Shown one piece after another: positions 48,261 to 60,906 of a DNA stretch of 64,000 nucleotides. Each line of letters begins with the position of its first letter. Positions within the stretch are counted from its first letter, which is position 1. A program made the translations under genes and the position numbers. The stretch is from Metallyticus violacea (Eukaryota > Arthropoda > Insecta > Mantodea > Metallyticidae): assembly GCA_030762175.1 (NCBI GenBank), contig CM060843.1, forward strand, positions 119,156,869 through 119,220,868. Direction: 5' to 3'. The notes under the pieces were generated by a model. The model saw only the letters and a list, made by a program, of their open reading frames with translations, had not been told where the DNA came from and did no database searches.

Positions 48261-49682
48261 ACTATTTAACAGACAATTGAGATGGAACGCAATGCTACAA
48301 TAACTATATGTACCGGAAATGTATACATAGGTTTTTTTCTATTTTTTCCAAATATATCTGCTGAAAAAATATGCTACACTTTTATTTAAACATCCTGTAT
48401 ATGTCTGAATGACACATTGGCAATTATGTGCGCCCTATCTTTATTCCCAAACTTTTTCTTTTCTGCTATTTCACCTGCTCTGAAGAAGGCATAGGGATTT
48501 TATGACAAATCCTTCCGCTGAAGACTGGCATAGGGGCTTGTGGGCCAGCCAAGAGCAGCAAAGAGTAGTAGAAATGTAGGAAAAGTTACACGTGGAAGCG
48601 AGAAATACACAGCACTTGAAACGTTTCATCCAGATGAAGAACTTTTTATGACCAGTTAAAATGTCAACATGGATATTTTTTATTTATTTATTTTTTACAG
48701 TTTTAGATCAGGTATACAAAATGATAAAAAATATAATAAATTAGCAGAAAATTTTTCTGAACTTAAAAAAAAAAAAACTACTTAAAGTTATATCTTTCTA
48801 TCGTTAATCCATCAAATTTTTGCAACGATTTCTAGATGTATAATTGTAAAAGACTAGCCTAAATTCCATGATATTAATTATTCATAGTAGATCACCTCTG
48901 TTTTCACATTTAAAACAAATAGAAATGTATGACCTATAAATTTGAATTTGATAAATAGATATGTAAATACGGAATCTTGCATTTAATCGGCAATGATCTT
49001 GGTAGGAAATGCTAGTAGCTACGCGCAATCGTCACAGCTTCCTAAGACTGACAATACTTCAAGCAAACTAAATGGGATTTATGCACCAGTAATTTCCTGT
49101 AATGTTTAGTTTCGCTGCTTTGATCATGATTTAGCTATTTTGTCCAGAACAAGAAGTTATCATTTGCTTTACACCGCCTGAAGAGGAATCGCTTATTCAC
49201 TGATAGAGAATTTCCTCAGATTAATCCACCTAAAAGAGTACGTTAATATCATAGTAAAATTATACTATAGGATCAAAGCTGAATAAGAAATAGAACTGAA
49301 AGCGTCACGTTTTAACAGAGGAAGAGCTTGATGATATTGTTCTGGATTGGAATAAATGATGCAAAAAATCTTTCAAAATGACATATAGAGGAATTGCAAT
49401 CCTTAGTTTCAGAACCAACAAAGAGGAAAATATTTTTGCAACGTATTTCTTTAGGTTGTATATGACGGCGACTTGAACATACAATTATTTGTTTTTATCT
49501 CTAAATCATGGTTGATAAAATCTATTATATGATCCTAAGGTATGTGTATGGTGTATCATAAAAGGGAAATAAATAATTGGTCTTATATTTTACCATGGCG
49601 CAATTAATGTTAGCCCATACATTCTAAATATGGATATACAATGTTATCCATAATGAAGGGACTAAAATGAAAATCATACTTA
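48261..49682. other. AT-rich non-coding DNA
   Basis: No feature recognised. Confidence 0.5.
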
Positions 49683-49689
49683 ATTTTTT

Positions 49690-49785
49690 ATTATTGTTTT
49701 ACACCCAGGTTTTACTAGTGTGGAATTACAGGTAGTGTACATTGACAGTGCATGAAATGAAATGATAATCTGGGAAAGACTTTGT
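49690..49785 (-). repeat. SINE-B 3' fragment
   Basis: The plus strand shows TTGTTTTACACCCAGGTTTT and GACAGTGCATGAAATGAAAT then GATAATCTGGGAAAG, matching the 3' end of SINE-B read backwards. The head and most of the body are absent. Confidence 0.75.
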
Positions 49786-52700
49786 GCCGTTGTCGCACGA
49801 AAGTCCTTTCGCCGATCGATATTTGACTGTTCACTTTCTGGGTACTCTCACGTGAGTATTGTGCCGTCACTATAGACTTTATTCTATTAGTCAGTATATG
49901 TCTTGTCTTAAACGGACGAGGACTTATTAACTCGGATCGTGAGCAGTACTACATCTCTTCTGACCTGTCGCAGCTATAGAGCATAAGTAAGAAGTTCCCA
50001 GAGGAATGGGGTTGTTTTAGTTTACTCTTAGAAATTTAAGTGGAGGTATGACGGCGATCTGCTACCAAAATTGTAGCATAATTGATGAGGAAAATTCTGA
50101 ATTATTATTATTAAGTCAATCATGTGGTGCTGGAAAATTGAACCACATGCTTTCTGTTCATGAGTATATTTTATTGTTTATGGAATGTTAAATTTTCCCA
50201 TCCGCACACTAATTGGAGGAAAGATCATGGTCATCCCCTTAAAAAAATAAAAGCATATGCCTTAAAACATGCTAGCATCACTCGCACCTTAGGAGTCTAG
50301 AATACATTTAGATTTCCGCATCGTATTGATGTTTGCGAATGTTAAGGTATATTATCAATATTGTGGTATGGGGACTTTGGAATTATATATTTTGAAATTG
50401 TACTCTGTCGTTAACAATTTAGGCAAGCAATATGTCTATGAGGGGTCTTTATAATCCAAAAGTAGCGTTACGTGCATGCGTGAGAAGATGACGCATTAGC
50501 GTCTTTTAAAAGTTAAGAATTTCCCTTCGTCTCTTTCTTTCTTCGAGGGAAGGGACGTGAAAACCACTCAAAACCAAAGTTTCCTCTTTTCATCCTTATT
50601 TATGAATACATAACAGAAACTCGTTGGTCAGTGCCTTTATTTTACTAATCTGCAAATTCGATTAACTTCGTGAAAATGTATAATACCTTTGTTTAAAGCT
50701 AGAACTAGACCAAACTAAGACATTTTAAATAAATACCTTTATAGTTTTGTTCATGTAAAGATCCTTTATATATTCCCTTATTCTATAATCCTTCTCATAG
50801 TCAGGAGTAATTACTTTCATCACATAGTATGCGGTTCTACGATGAACTCGGTGAACGTGACTGAAAACCGCTGCTGTACGATCTGTAGAGTACTTAGTAT
50901 TCAATTTACATTATTTTACACCAGTTACACCTCATTTTTTATCATCTTTAATATAATTAATTTCTTTAATGAAAGCAGTTTTCATATTCTGGTCACTACC
51001 ACTTTATGTTGGTATTACATTAACCAGTTACATCAGCTAGACAGATCATAAATTATTGTATAATTATTTGAATTATGTGCGACATTATTTCGTTCATCTG
51101 GACATTATACATGTCCATTTTTCATCTTTTTATATGTTTATTACGTGTGTATAAAAGTATCAAATCATAGCTAAATTGCGTTTCAAACGCGGAAATATTA
51201 AAAAAGAACAGACTCACATTCACATGTCCAAAAGAAGCAGACCGTTTGAAAAATGGTATCCATAAGAAAATGCCATTGTAGAGGAAAGTGCCCGCGCATG
51301 TTAGAGGGAGTTTCTTCTGAGATACCCCCCGTGATTTTGAAGAACGTGTGTTTATTCGACCCACAGAGACGTCACAGTGAGTTATAGAGTGAATATTTTC
51401 CATTTCGGGCAGTCGTTTCTCACCTTTAAGCTGAACTTGAGTCGGAAGAAAGAGGAATGGAGTTGGCATCTTCCACTTGGGAATTAAGCAGAACTTTAAG
51501 TTTGCGTTTTATAAGCAGTGTGCTGTTATTACGTGCGTATTTATTAATTTATTCGTTTTTGTGAGATGTATACAAAGTTTTTCAGCTAGAATTATAAACA
51601 TGATAGCTTCAATTATATACAAAGTATTTCAATGCAGCAATACATACACAACATTATGATATTCCAAAAAATTAATTTACAGAATAGGTGTAACAAGTTA
51701 AATGTCTTTCAAAATTTATTCTAAATAGTTAAATTATTTTATTTTGTCCCTTAATAATAAATAACATTTATCATTATATATTTGCCCAAAATTAAAAATA
51801 TGATAGTTTTCATTAATATATAAAATAGTTGTATATTTGATCCTCCAATTACCTGATGACCGACGTGGCGGCCGGAGACTGCATCTACTATAAGCTATTA
51901 CTCCAGGTCAACCCGAACACACGAATCGGGGAGGGCAGTCGGGATTTACTGTTGGCAATGAGTCTCACACTACTCAGCAGGGTATATTGAACAGTGAAAT
52001 ATACAACTAGAATAAAGAGTCTGCTCTTTAGACTCTAAGAAACTAAATGTCAAATTCTAGGCTTAATAATTTTATTCCACAAGGTGTATTCATTTATAGC
52101 ATGTATATCCGTACCGAGTCCACTCATGTGTAAGGAAAGCATTTGAAGATAAATTCCCAGGCACTGGAGTTCAAAGACGTTATATGATTATAAGTTAAGA
52201 GTACCCGCATCAGGTCTGCACACACTCTCCGAGCACAATCGCGACCCGCTCGTGTTTCGCGAGAGAAACACTTGCTCCTGTGCGGAAAAGGGACGGAGGG
52301 TAAGGAGTTTACGGGTAAACAGAAACTTTATATATGAAGTGATTTTTCTTAGCAATTAAATACATGACTTTTAGTTCTTGTACTGCGTAAATGAATCGAA
52401 CTTCGCACTAATCAATGCCAATTTCATAAAAAATAAACACTTTACACTGTGATTTGTACATTGCCTTTGAAAATGTGCGTTATGTTTATTTAAAAAGAAA
52501 ATTTTATTAAGATAAATAGCTTGCATAAAATAAAGTATAAAATGTAGATCCAAAAACATTTACTCATCTATCACAGAGACACAGACACCTCATTGAGAGC
52601 ACCAGCCGGTATCCGTGTCAAGACAATCTTTAGATGTAACTGTTGTTGCTGATATGGATTTTTGAATGTTTTCAGAATTTTATTCTCTTTGTATAATTTG

Positions 52701-55700
52701 CTTGTTGGCAACTGATTTTAAGCCAGCAGACTAGCAGTGTGTTAGTTACAAGGCAAAATTCTGTAATTTCTTGTAGATATTGTTCATTACTGGCATTATC
52801 AGACACGGTACAGTAGATGTTTCTGTTATACCTTGTCTTTGCTATTTCATGTATTTTCCTTACAGTTTCACATAACTATTTCATGTATCTGAAAGATCGA
52901 AAGCCTCCAAAAGCACGGTGTTTGATTTTCCAGTATTAGAATTAATATTGTAGTAACATTCTTCGGAGCTCATTTTTCCGCCCTCGACGATTCAAAAGCA
53001 ACATTAGATTTTTCTTACACATCAATAGTGATGAAACAGTTGCTTCCATGGATGCGAAGTTGGCTTAGCATCAATTATATTGTGTGATTGACCCTGAACT
53101 CTGCCTGTAGTTCCGATGTAAACAACAGCAACCACAAACTCAAACTCCACATCCCTTTGACTCATGTTAGGTTTATGCTGATATCTTGTTCCCGAAGTAA
53201 TTGCCAGTTAGTAATCTCTACGAAATATATTTTCGTACAGGATATTGATAAATTGTTGCAATCAAAACCAATTTATCCATTTCTAAGTAGATTTTATTTT
53301 ATTTTGAATCAATCACCTTTTAAATATAACTTGTTAATATATATTCAAATATATAGATGAAGGGTCGTTTTTTCAGAATGGCTAGCAATAGAACCCAAGT
53401 TAGGAAAGGTGATTGTATTCGCACCAATAGCATGTGATAACACATATTATTAGTTTTGAATGTAATGTGTGTTTGAATGTAATAAATGAAAGGCTAACAC
53501 TAGAGCGCATTATGACATAAAACTAACTCTATGCTCAAGCTATGATCAAATTTGTATCAGTAGAAACGGGAGGGGAGTTTGACATTCAGAGTCCGCGACT
53601 GGAGCGACATAGTCCAAGTGCGGCTTGCGTGCGGCAAAATAATGCTCTTTGTAGATCATTGCATTCCTATTTAACTATAATTATTTTAATTCATTAGCTC
53701 AACATTGGGGGCTTATAATTTAGCACTCAATAATTACCATATTAAGTTCATAATGCAAAATGGATGTCATAAACGAAAGGACATCAGAGGAAAACTGACT
53801 GCCTGAAGATGACTTTTCCTCAAATGTAAAAACATTCAATCTAATGGATCATATCGAGTTTGGAGTTTTCCCACTACAAGAATCGAGAGCTGGTCATGTG
53901 AGCGTGCTGAAGTCACTTCAAAGGTTATTTGATAGCTACTTCAGACCCTCTCAATATGCACCAGAGAGTTATTAGCTTATTCGCACTTTACTTTGCCTTG
54001 TCTTTTTTTTCTGCACTCATGCTGCGCTAGGCTGGTAGATAAGACAGTTCCCGTGGGGGAAGCATTGAAATTGAAATTGAAAATGAAGCTTCTTCCTTTC
54101 TATGGTAGCCCAGGTTTGATATTATTTGGTTTTATTTTAATCATTTTTATCAATAGGTAAATTGTACATAAAGTTGTGGTATAATTTAGAGGAAATGTTA
54201 TAATACGTTGTCAGAGTAATCACGGGCTGACTGAACAAAGACAGTTAATAGCGCTGGCCTTGCTTGTTATTTGTTTAATAATGTTGTAAATCATTCCTTT
54301 TTAATCGGGGAAGGTATATTTGTAAGCTAGTAGGATAGCTTTCTTGTATTTTATTGTGGAAGGTTTTATAACACGTGCTCTGTGTAAAAGGGAAATATTT
54401 CACATTTTTGCCTGTGTTAGCAAGTGAACGGAGGCCAAGATCGCGCCAGCAGCTCGATTGATGGCCAATTTCACCTCTCACAACTGTGATAAATAATAGC
54501 ATGCACACAAAATTATGATAATGAATATTAATATGTGTTACAGGAACTGTTTGACCTAGTGTCAGTCACCAGTCATACACGTCTAATATCCTTTAATGAA
54601 ATTTGCATTCTATCACATCAGATTTCTTTTCTGCAATTCTTCCAATTTAAGCCCTAATATTTTCTTAAAATCATCTATATGGGAGATATCTGTAGAGCTC
54701 ATTTTTGCAGTACACGAAATTTTGTTGCACCAACTCGTAGAACTGACAGCGTTAGCGCTCCAACTAAGTGTTATAATGCAAGACTTGAGTTATAATGGTT
54801 TCTTGACAGCAGGTTGAACCATTATACACAAAGACAGAATGAGAAAACTGCAACTGTACACGTGCAGCCATCAACTATCTGTTATGATACACGATTGATG
54901 ACCTGTTTCAGTGCCACTTAATCGGCTGGGGACGCAGGCCAAAAATAACTCTAGGTATTTTATAATCAAACTAGTCTGCATGTAGTTTGAAAGAAATGTA
55001 TGAATATTAATATCATGCAAGATATTATTTTAAAAGTATGATTTATGCATGTGAATGGGATATAAACATTCACTAAATTCTAACTTCATATCTCCTTAAT
55101 TTGGCCAATAATTTGAAGTTTTTCTGTACGTGCATGCATTTCATTACATATAAAAAGTTTAAATATCAAGAGGCATAAAGTGTTTAGAGCATAAAAAGAC
55201 GAGACAGAAGAAATTCACAAATCCAGAGGGACTTCAGAAAAATCATTATGCTCTAAAAGCTGAGGTACAGGTTGCTTCAAACGAAGGCACATTCTCTTTG
55301 TTCCACATCCTTCACAGAGATGAAAGACGCCATTAACCTGGCACACGGATACACCTAAAATGAGTGCCCACTGAAATTGCAGCACGTGGAGCCGGAGGAA
55401 GCATGCAGTGCACGTTAAATCATTACTGGCACCGTTAATTGTCGAAACTACGAGGCTAACAGAATTTCCTCTTGCGTTATAATGGGAATGCAGAACATCC
55501 ATTAACTTGAGTAGTAAAATATGTCCGTGAACTCTATGGTTGATAGGTATATCCTTAAATTGCTAGTTTGTGTAAAGCTAGGTATATCGTGAAAGAAGTG
55601 TTTGGGTTTCTATGTCTGGAAAGGTTGATGATGTAAAACAGAGAAAATAGCAGAAAAAACTAATAAATTCTTGTTAATAATGGACACGAAATATAAAGGA

Positions 55701-56370
55701 GAAAGATAAAAGTTCATTAAATTACAGTTGCTGAATTAGTTACAGCAGAAAGGAGAGAGTAAACTAAAATACATATAAAAAGAAATGAAATATTGTTTAT
55801 GAAAAAAAATTCAGGTTATGAATCACCAAAAATATTTTTGTTAAAATATGAAAATAAATACAAAATGGCAGTCAGAGCATCAGTTGTGTGTCATCCATAA
55901 AAGAAATAAAATAACTGAGAAAGCAAACAAACGAAACCAGGAATTTTACGAGAGAGAATTCACATTTCCTATTTTATTAGCGTTCGGCACCGAACTGTAC
56001 AGAAATGAATCTTATTGCTTCTATTGTATTGGTTCCTCCCACTTATATGGTCCTGACTTATAAAGCTGTACTAATGTGTATGGTGTTGCTTATTAAGGAG
56101 TATTATAATATAATAACGTTATAAAAAGTATGGCAACATATTTTAATTGTTAAAATATTGTCTAATTTGGCTTGACTAAAACGCCTGTGGAAAATGTAAT
56201 GTGAAAAGAAAAGGAAATATATTTTTGCCAAATGTCTTAATCTACAAAATATAGCTTGTGGAATAAAAACAGTTTTTCCAATTGATTTATTGTTTGTCAT
56301 TTATACTGCAACTGTTAGAATATATTTGTCCTGCAATATTTATTGCTTTCAATATGTTAAATTATTTATC
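49786..56370. other. Non-coding DNA
   Basis: Mostly AT-rich with GC-richer patches at 49790-49990, 51850-51960, 52200-52310 and 55215-55500. None contains a recognisable gene; the last has a 95-codon minus-strand frame with no domain. Confidence 0.45.
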
Positions 56371-56374
56371 TAAG

Positions 56375-56500
56375 TTCTTAGGCTTTCACGGCCGGTTTCG
56401 TCATTACGTGCCAATGAAGATGTCTACCGTAGATGTGACGAAATGTCTGAGAAGAAGAAGCAGACACGGCCCACAAGCTCGGAAAACACTGTTCTTAGTA
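56375..56500 (-). repeat. Unclassified dispersed repeat, copy 2
   Basis: The minus strand reads TGTTTTCCGAGCTTGTGGGC, then ACATTTCGTCACATC and GACATCTTCATTGG, and ends GGCCGTGAAAGCC. It shares the order of motifs with the plus-strand copy at 7150-7270. Confidence 0.45.
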
Positions 56501-59500
56501 AACTATTTATTATATATTTTTAAGAATATACTAAGCAGCTTATTTAAAAGAGGTGTATATAAACAATGTTATTTTGTTGCTGCATTGATTCCGACAAACC
56601 AGAGAAAGTGTAAAGGTTCGTTCAAAATGGCGCTATAGGTTACCAGGTTGTATGCATTTTACTTCATCGTAGTGAATATTTAATGGAGTGAGAGATGTGC
56701 TCTTTTTAGTAATTTCGCCACTAATTTATAGTGTGTAATTTTTTCTTTAACTTCAGAAGTCTAATATTAATTTAAAAAAGTACTTTCAGTATTAATATAA
56801 ACATAATGTACCAAAAACCATTTCACTTCGTTCAAGCTTATTGATAAAACACCTTTCAATTTAAAGTAAAAGAACCAATGCCATGGAAGATTGATCGGTT
56901 ATTTATGTAATATTGAAAACTGAGAACTTTTAGAGCATTCCCCAAAGTGGACAAGGGAGCTAGATTATGTCATATAAGATGCTTTTGTTCAAAGTAGCGT
57001 AAGACAGTGCATATTTAGAACGGAATTTAATTGGTGCAGAGTCAGTGGAAGGAAGTAAACTAGATGAAACGACATCTAGTGTAAAGTGAGAATAACCAGA
57101 GGAAATGTTTACTTTTGTGCAAGCAGTTAATACTTTTGAGGAGACTATGAATGGAGTGAATTTATAATGCGCGTACGACATTGCAGAGCGCCGATGACAA
57201 CATTTATTCTGTGTTCAACTTTTTGGGATGGAATAAACCAGAAAGCTGATCTTAAAGAAAATTGAAGTAATGTCAGCAGTTAAGAAGAGTAGAATGACAT
57301 ATCTGTGTTATCAATAAATAATGCTGCAGCATGGCTCCAATATAAAAACAAAATCTTTGGGATCTGCGTAGCATTATTATAATTCATACCAGTGTTTTTA
57401 AAATATAGGGTTATAGCCATATTGGGAGAGTTTTTTGAACCATATAATTCAGATCCTGGAGTCTCAATAGAGTGAAATCAGCTCGCAAATCCGCTTGCAA
57501 CAATTACAGATCCAACTATCATAGGTGTTCTCAGCGCCATTTGTTGGTTTACAATTAGTCTCACTAATCCGTACACTGCAGTGTAGAAGTTGAAAGCTAT
57601 TCAATTATATCAGTGAAACAAATAAACGGATGTCATTCATTCATGGAGGTAAGTTGCTGCCAGCGATTAAATAAAAGAACTGTAAAGTGCGACTCGTATT
57701 ACCTTTAAAAACGCCTTAGATACGGTCCATATTCTCATGTTGAATGTAAATTGCGGCATTTTTTTTTTTTTTGTATTAAAGTGTGTCCAAGTATTAGCTA
57801 AATGATAGCCTATATCCTCTTCCCATTTACAGACTTAGGACTGACACCAATACAAGTACATTATTATAAAGAAAGTAAATAACGTTAAAAATATAATATT
57901 TGTGTTTGTGGCATAGATTTTTACATCAACGCATGTGAAAGTTTTGACAATCAAAAGTGTTTAAAACTATTTACATGCTCCTTAAGTTATTTAGTTATGC
58001 CTAATTACTTTTGAAAGCAGCCTGTGCAAAATTTTGTTTCCAAAATAAGCATTTTGCTTAAACTTTTCTTTAGATGGCAATTTTAATTTGTCTCTAATAT
58101 AGAATATTATATTTCTAACTGCATGGCTAATAACACTTGGAGAAACTGAAACGTGTCTGGGTGACTGCTGTTGAAAAAAACCGTTCATTTTTACGTGGAA
58201 GAGTTCGCAGCTGTCAAGTGGAAGAATTCAGCCCTTATTGTCGGAAAAAGTGCAGCTTTGTCAGAAATTAATTTTTATATGATTAGGTAATAGAGGTATT
58301 AATCATAGACAAAACAATAATTTACGTTGTCAAGATTTAAAAGTGAGGCTCAATAACCTAATTCAAAGAGTAGCTTTCCCTTTTCTTTTATCGGACCAAA
58401 ACTATCTTTTTATAGCCTAGCCAAGGATTAAATTGTTGCATAAACGGGAAAATGTTACAATTCAGTCAAAGTTTCTACCATATTTGAAGTAAGTGTTTAA
58501 GTGTTTCAGCAAAGAAAGTTGATAATTTACCTAAAGTATAAATAGCATTACTGTTGCGTATTATGTATCATTCATTATGCCAAAATCGTTGACGGAACAG
58601 TGTTGGTGAACTTTCAAAAGCTCGTTCATAAACATAGTTCCCATGTTGCTTAGATAAGTGAGGTTTGATTTGGTAGAAAATTCTAGCGTGATTAATTTTA
58701 TTTGTAATAATTGCAATATTTTCAGCTAAATATTCGTAAAGAAATAGAATACAGTCTATCGACTAAATACAGTTGTTGAGACAAAAGTGCTACATATGGT
58801 GGTTGGTGAAGGGTTACATATTTTGTTGTCGCTAAATTATTTTCGTCGTTTATATTTAGAAATCGAAAGCTATTATCCGAATGCATTAAATGCTCTACAT
58901 GAAAAGTTGGCTCATGTACTACTGTAACTTCTATTATTCTGACAAACAGCTCTATACCTTATTTTAAAGGGAATAAAACCTTTTACAATTTTTTTACCTA
59001 GTTCAGTTATATCATGGATGCAAACAATTTAAATATTTCATGTACCTTCGTTCCAATTAGTGCAGATAATCGACGCTTTACTGTATTAATGCAGGGCAGG
59101 AAAAACGAAGTAATTAATTTTATTTTGGAATGGATAGAGAGAAATTCAGGAAAAACAATCAGCAGTCTAATCGACAATTTCAGTATAGGAATGTTGTGTC
59201 AGTTTCGTTGAAAGCGTATTCATAAAATGTAAATCAGGATGAATGTATGCACGGAATGCAAACTACACGTCGCTTAACTGGTTTACTGATGTATTGAATT
59301 GATCTGGCATTGAAAAAGGAGTATATAGATGATCTAGGAACACTGTAGTGTGTGGTTTAATTTCAGAGCTTTAGTGCAAAACACAGTCATCAGAAATAGT
59401 GTCCTATTTCGTTTTCTCAACAACGTGAAAAAAAGAAATTGCTCAAATATTTCAGAATAACTGTAGAAACCCTCTCATACGGAATCTTTCTTCAGTAGAC

Positions 59501-60202
59501 TCACCAAAATCTAAGCAGGTGAACTCTTATTATGCCAAGAGCAGATATATGTTAAATGGTGCTCATTAAAATTAAGTTAAGATTGGATAAATGAGCCTGA
59601 AATACAGCGTACTAGAACAGGAACATACAGAGATACAATGATAAATCAAATCTGTGAGTAGGTTTTACTGTATGAACCAACATTGTGCGGATCATTTTTA
59701 GCTTCGATGTATTTGCAACTACTACTTGGGGACAGAATTAGGCAATGAGGGGGGTTATTTATAAATCTTATCCGCTTGTATGTGTTTTACGTCTGGGCTA
59801 CTAAGCGTGCCGCAGCTGGATTTCAGCTGCTTTCTTAAACCACCATACAATTTAGTATTTTAGAAAATGTTTTGAATTGTGGTTCTCCTTTGTTAAACAG
59901 GCATTGTATCGGGAATATGCGTTCTGATTGATATGATTAAGTTCGGCAATCCTAATATTTCCAACTTCCTTGCTAGCCTCCACTGGTGCTAATTCCGAAA
60001 TGATTTTGTTGCAGAATGCTTAAGATGAGCTTAAATTAGGTCTATATTTCTCCTGTTAAAAGTGTGGTATTCCGTCATAACTGAATAATAGATTTAAATT
60101 CGTACACAACATAATGAATTGAACTTCTGGAAGGATGAAATTGATGTATTATCTCTGCACTTTCATTGTTGGGTATAAGACAATAACCTTCTACACCAGC
60201 CA
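56501..60202. other. AT-rich non-coding DNA
   Basis: No gene or repeat recognised. The 65-codon frame at 59014-59211 was examined and not assigned. Confidence 0.5.
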
Positions 60203-60640
60203 TACGAGGGTAGGTCCATAAGTTTCCGGCCTAACCATTTTCTAGGATGACACAAACTATATTTCACTTTTCAATGTAATTACCCCATATTGCAATACAC
60301 TTCTCACATCTTTGAATTAACATTTCAATCCCTCCCCCCAAAAATAGTCAGAAATCTTGTCTGCAAAATGGCGTAAACAGCATACATCACGTCACACTTA
60401 AATTTCCTGCCTCAAAGGTCCTTCTTGAGTTTTGAGAAGAGGAAATAGCCATTGGGAGTTAGATCTGGGCTGTAGGGTGGATGGTTCATCTCCTTGAAGC
60501 CACATTTCTTCACAGCTTCCTTTGCAACAAGAGTTGTGTACACAGCAGACCAAGGCACAACAGCCCGGAAGAAAATTGCACTGACATCTATGACTCCGGC
60601 CTTGAAAGCCTACGTACTCTTACCACCACTCAACTTTCCT
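60203..60640 (-). mobile_element. Mariner element, 3' part
   Basis: The left end, TACGAGGGTAGGTCCATAAG, looks like a mariner terminal repeat starting at TA. On the minus strand the coding relic reads LVAKEAVKKCGFKEMNHPPY then SPDLTPNGYFLFSKLKKDL, the third catalytic Asp region of a DD34D mariner transposase. Where the second Asp motif (D-N-A-P-H type) should be, the sequence reads VPWSAVYTT, so that residue is lost or displaced. No right end was found. Confidence 0.75.
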
Positions 60641-60862
60641 CGCCTGTTCTCTTCGATGGAAGCACGTAGTTTGTGCAGTAGGCCAGCATAAACTCCATTT
60701 TGAACATGTCACAATGTTCCACGCATTCTTTATGCAACAATATCTGAGCAAATAACACAACGGAGCGGAAGTTACAGCTGCAATTATTTACTTAACAGTA
60801 AAGTGTAACATCATATAAGGGGTTGTGAAGGTGATAATCCTTATCGGCGAGGCTGGAAACTA

Positions 60863-60906
60863 CCTACCTATCTACCTACCCAGCTACCTACCTACCTACC
60901 TACCTT
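60863..60906. repeat. (CTAC)n microsatellite
   Basis: About ten CTAC units with a few substitutions. Confidence 0.9.

Noticed and set aside
55215..55502. 95-codon minus-strand frame in a GC-richer patch
   Set aside because: Composition is protein-like in places, but no motif was recognised and no neighbour supports it; left unassigned.
59014..59211. 65-codon plus-strand frame with a plausible protein composition
   Set aside because: No domain, and surrounding DNA is AT-rich and stop-filled; length is within chance for this window.
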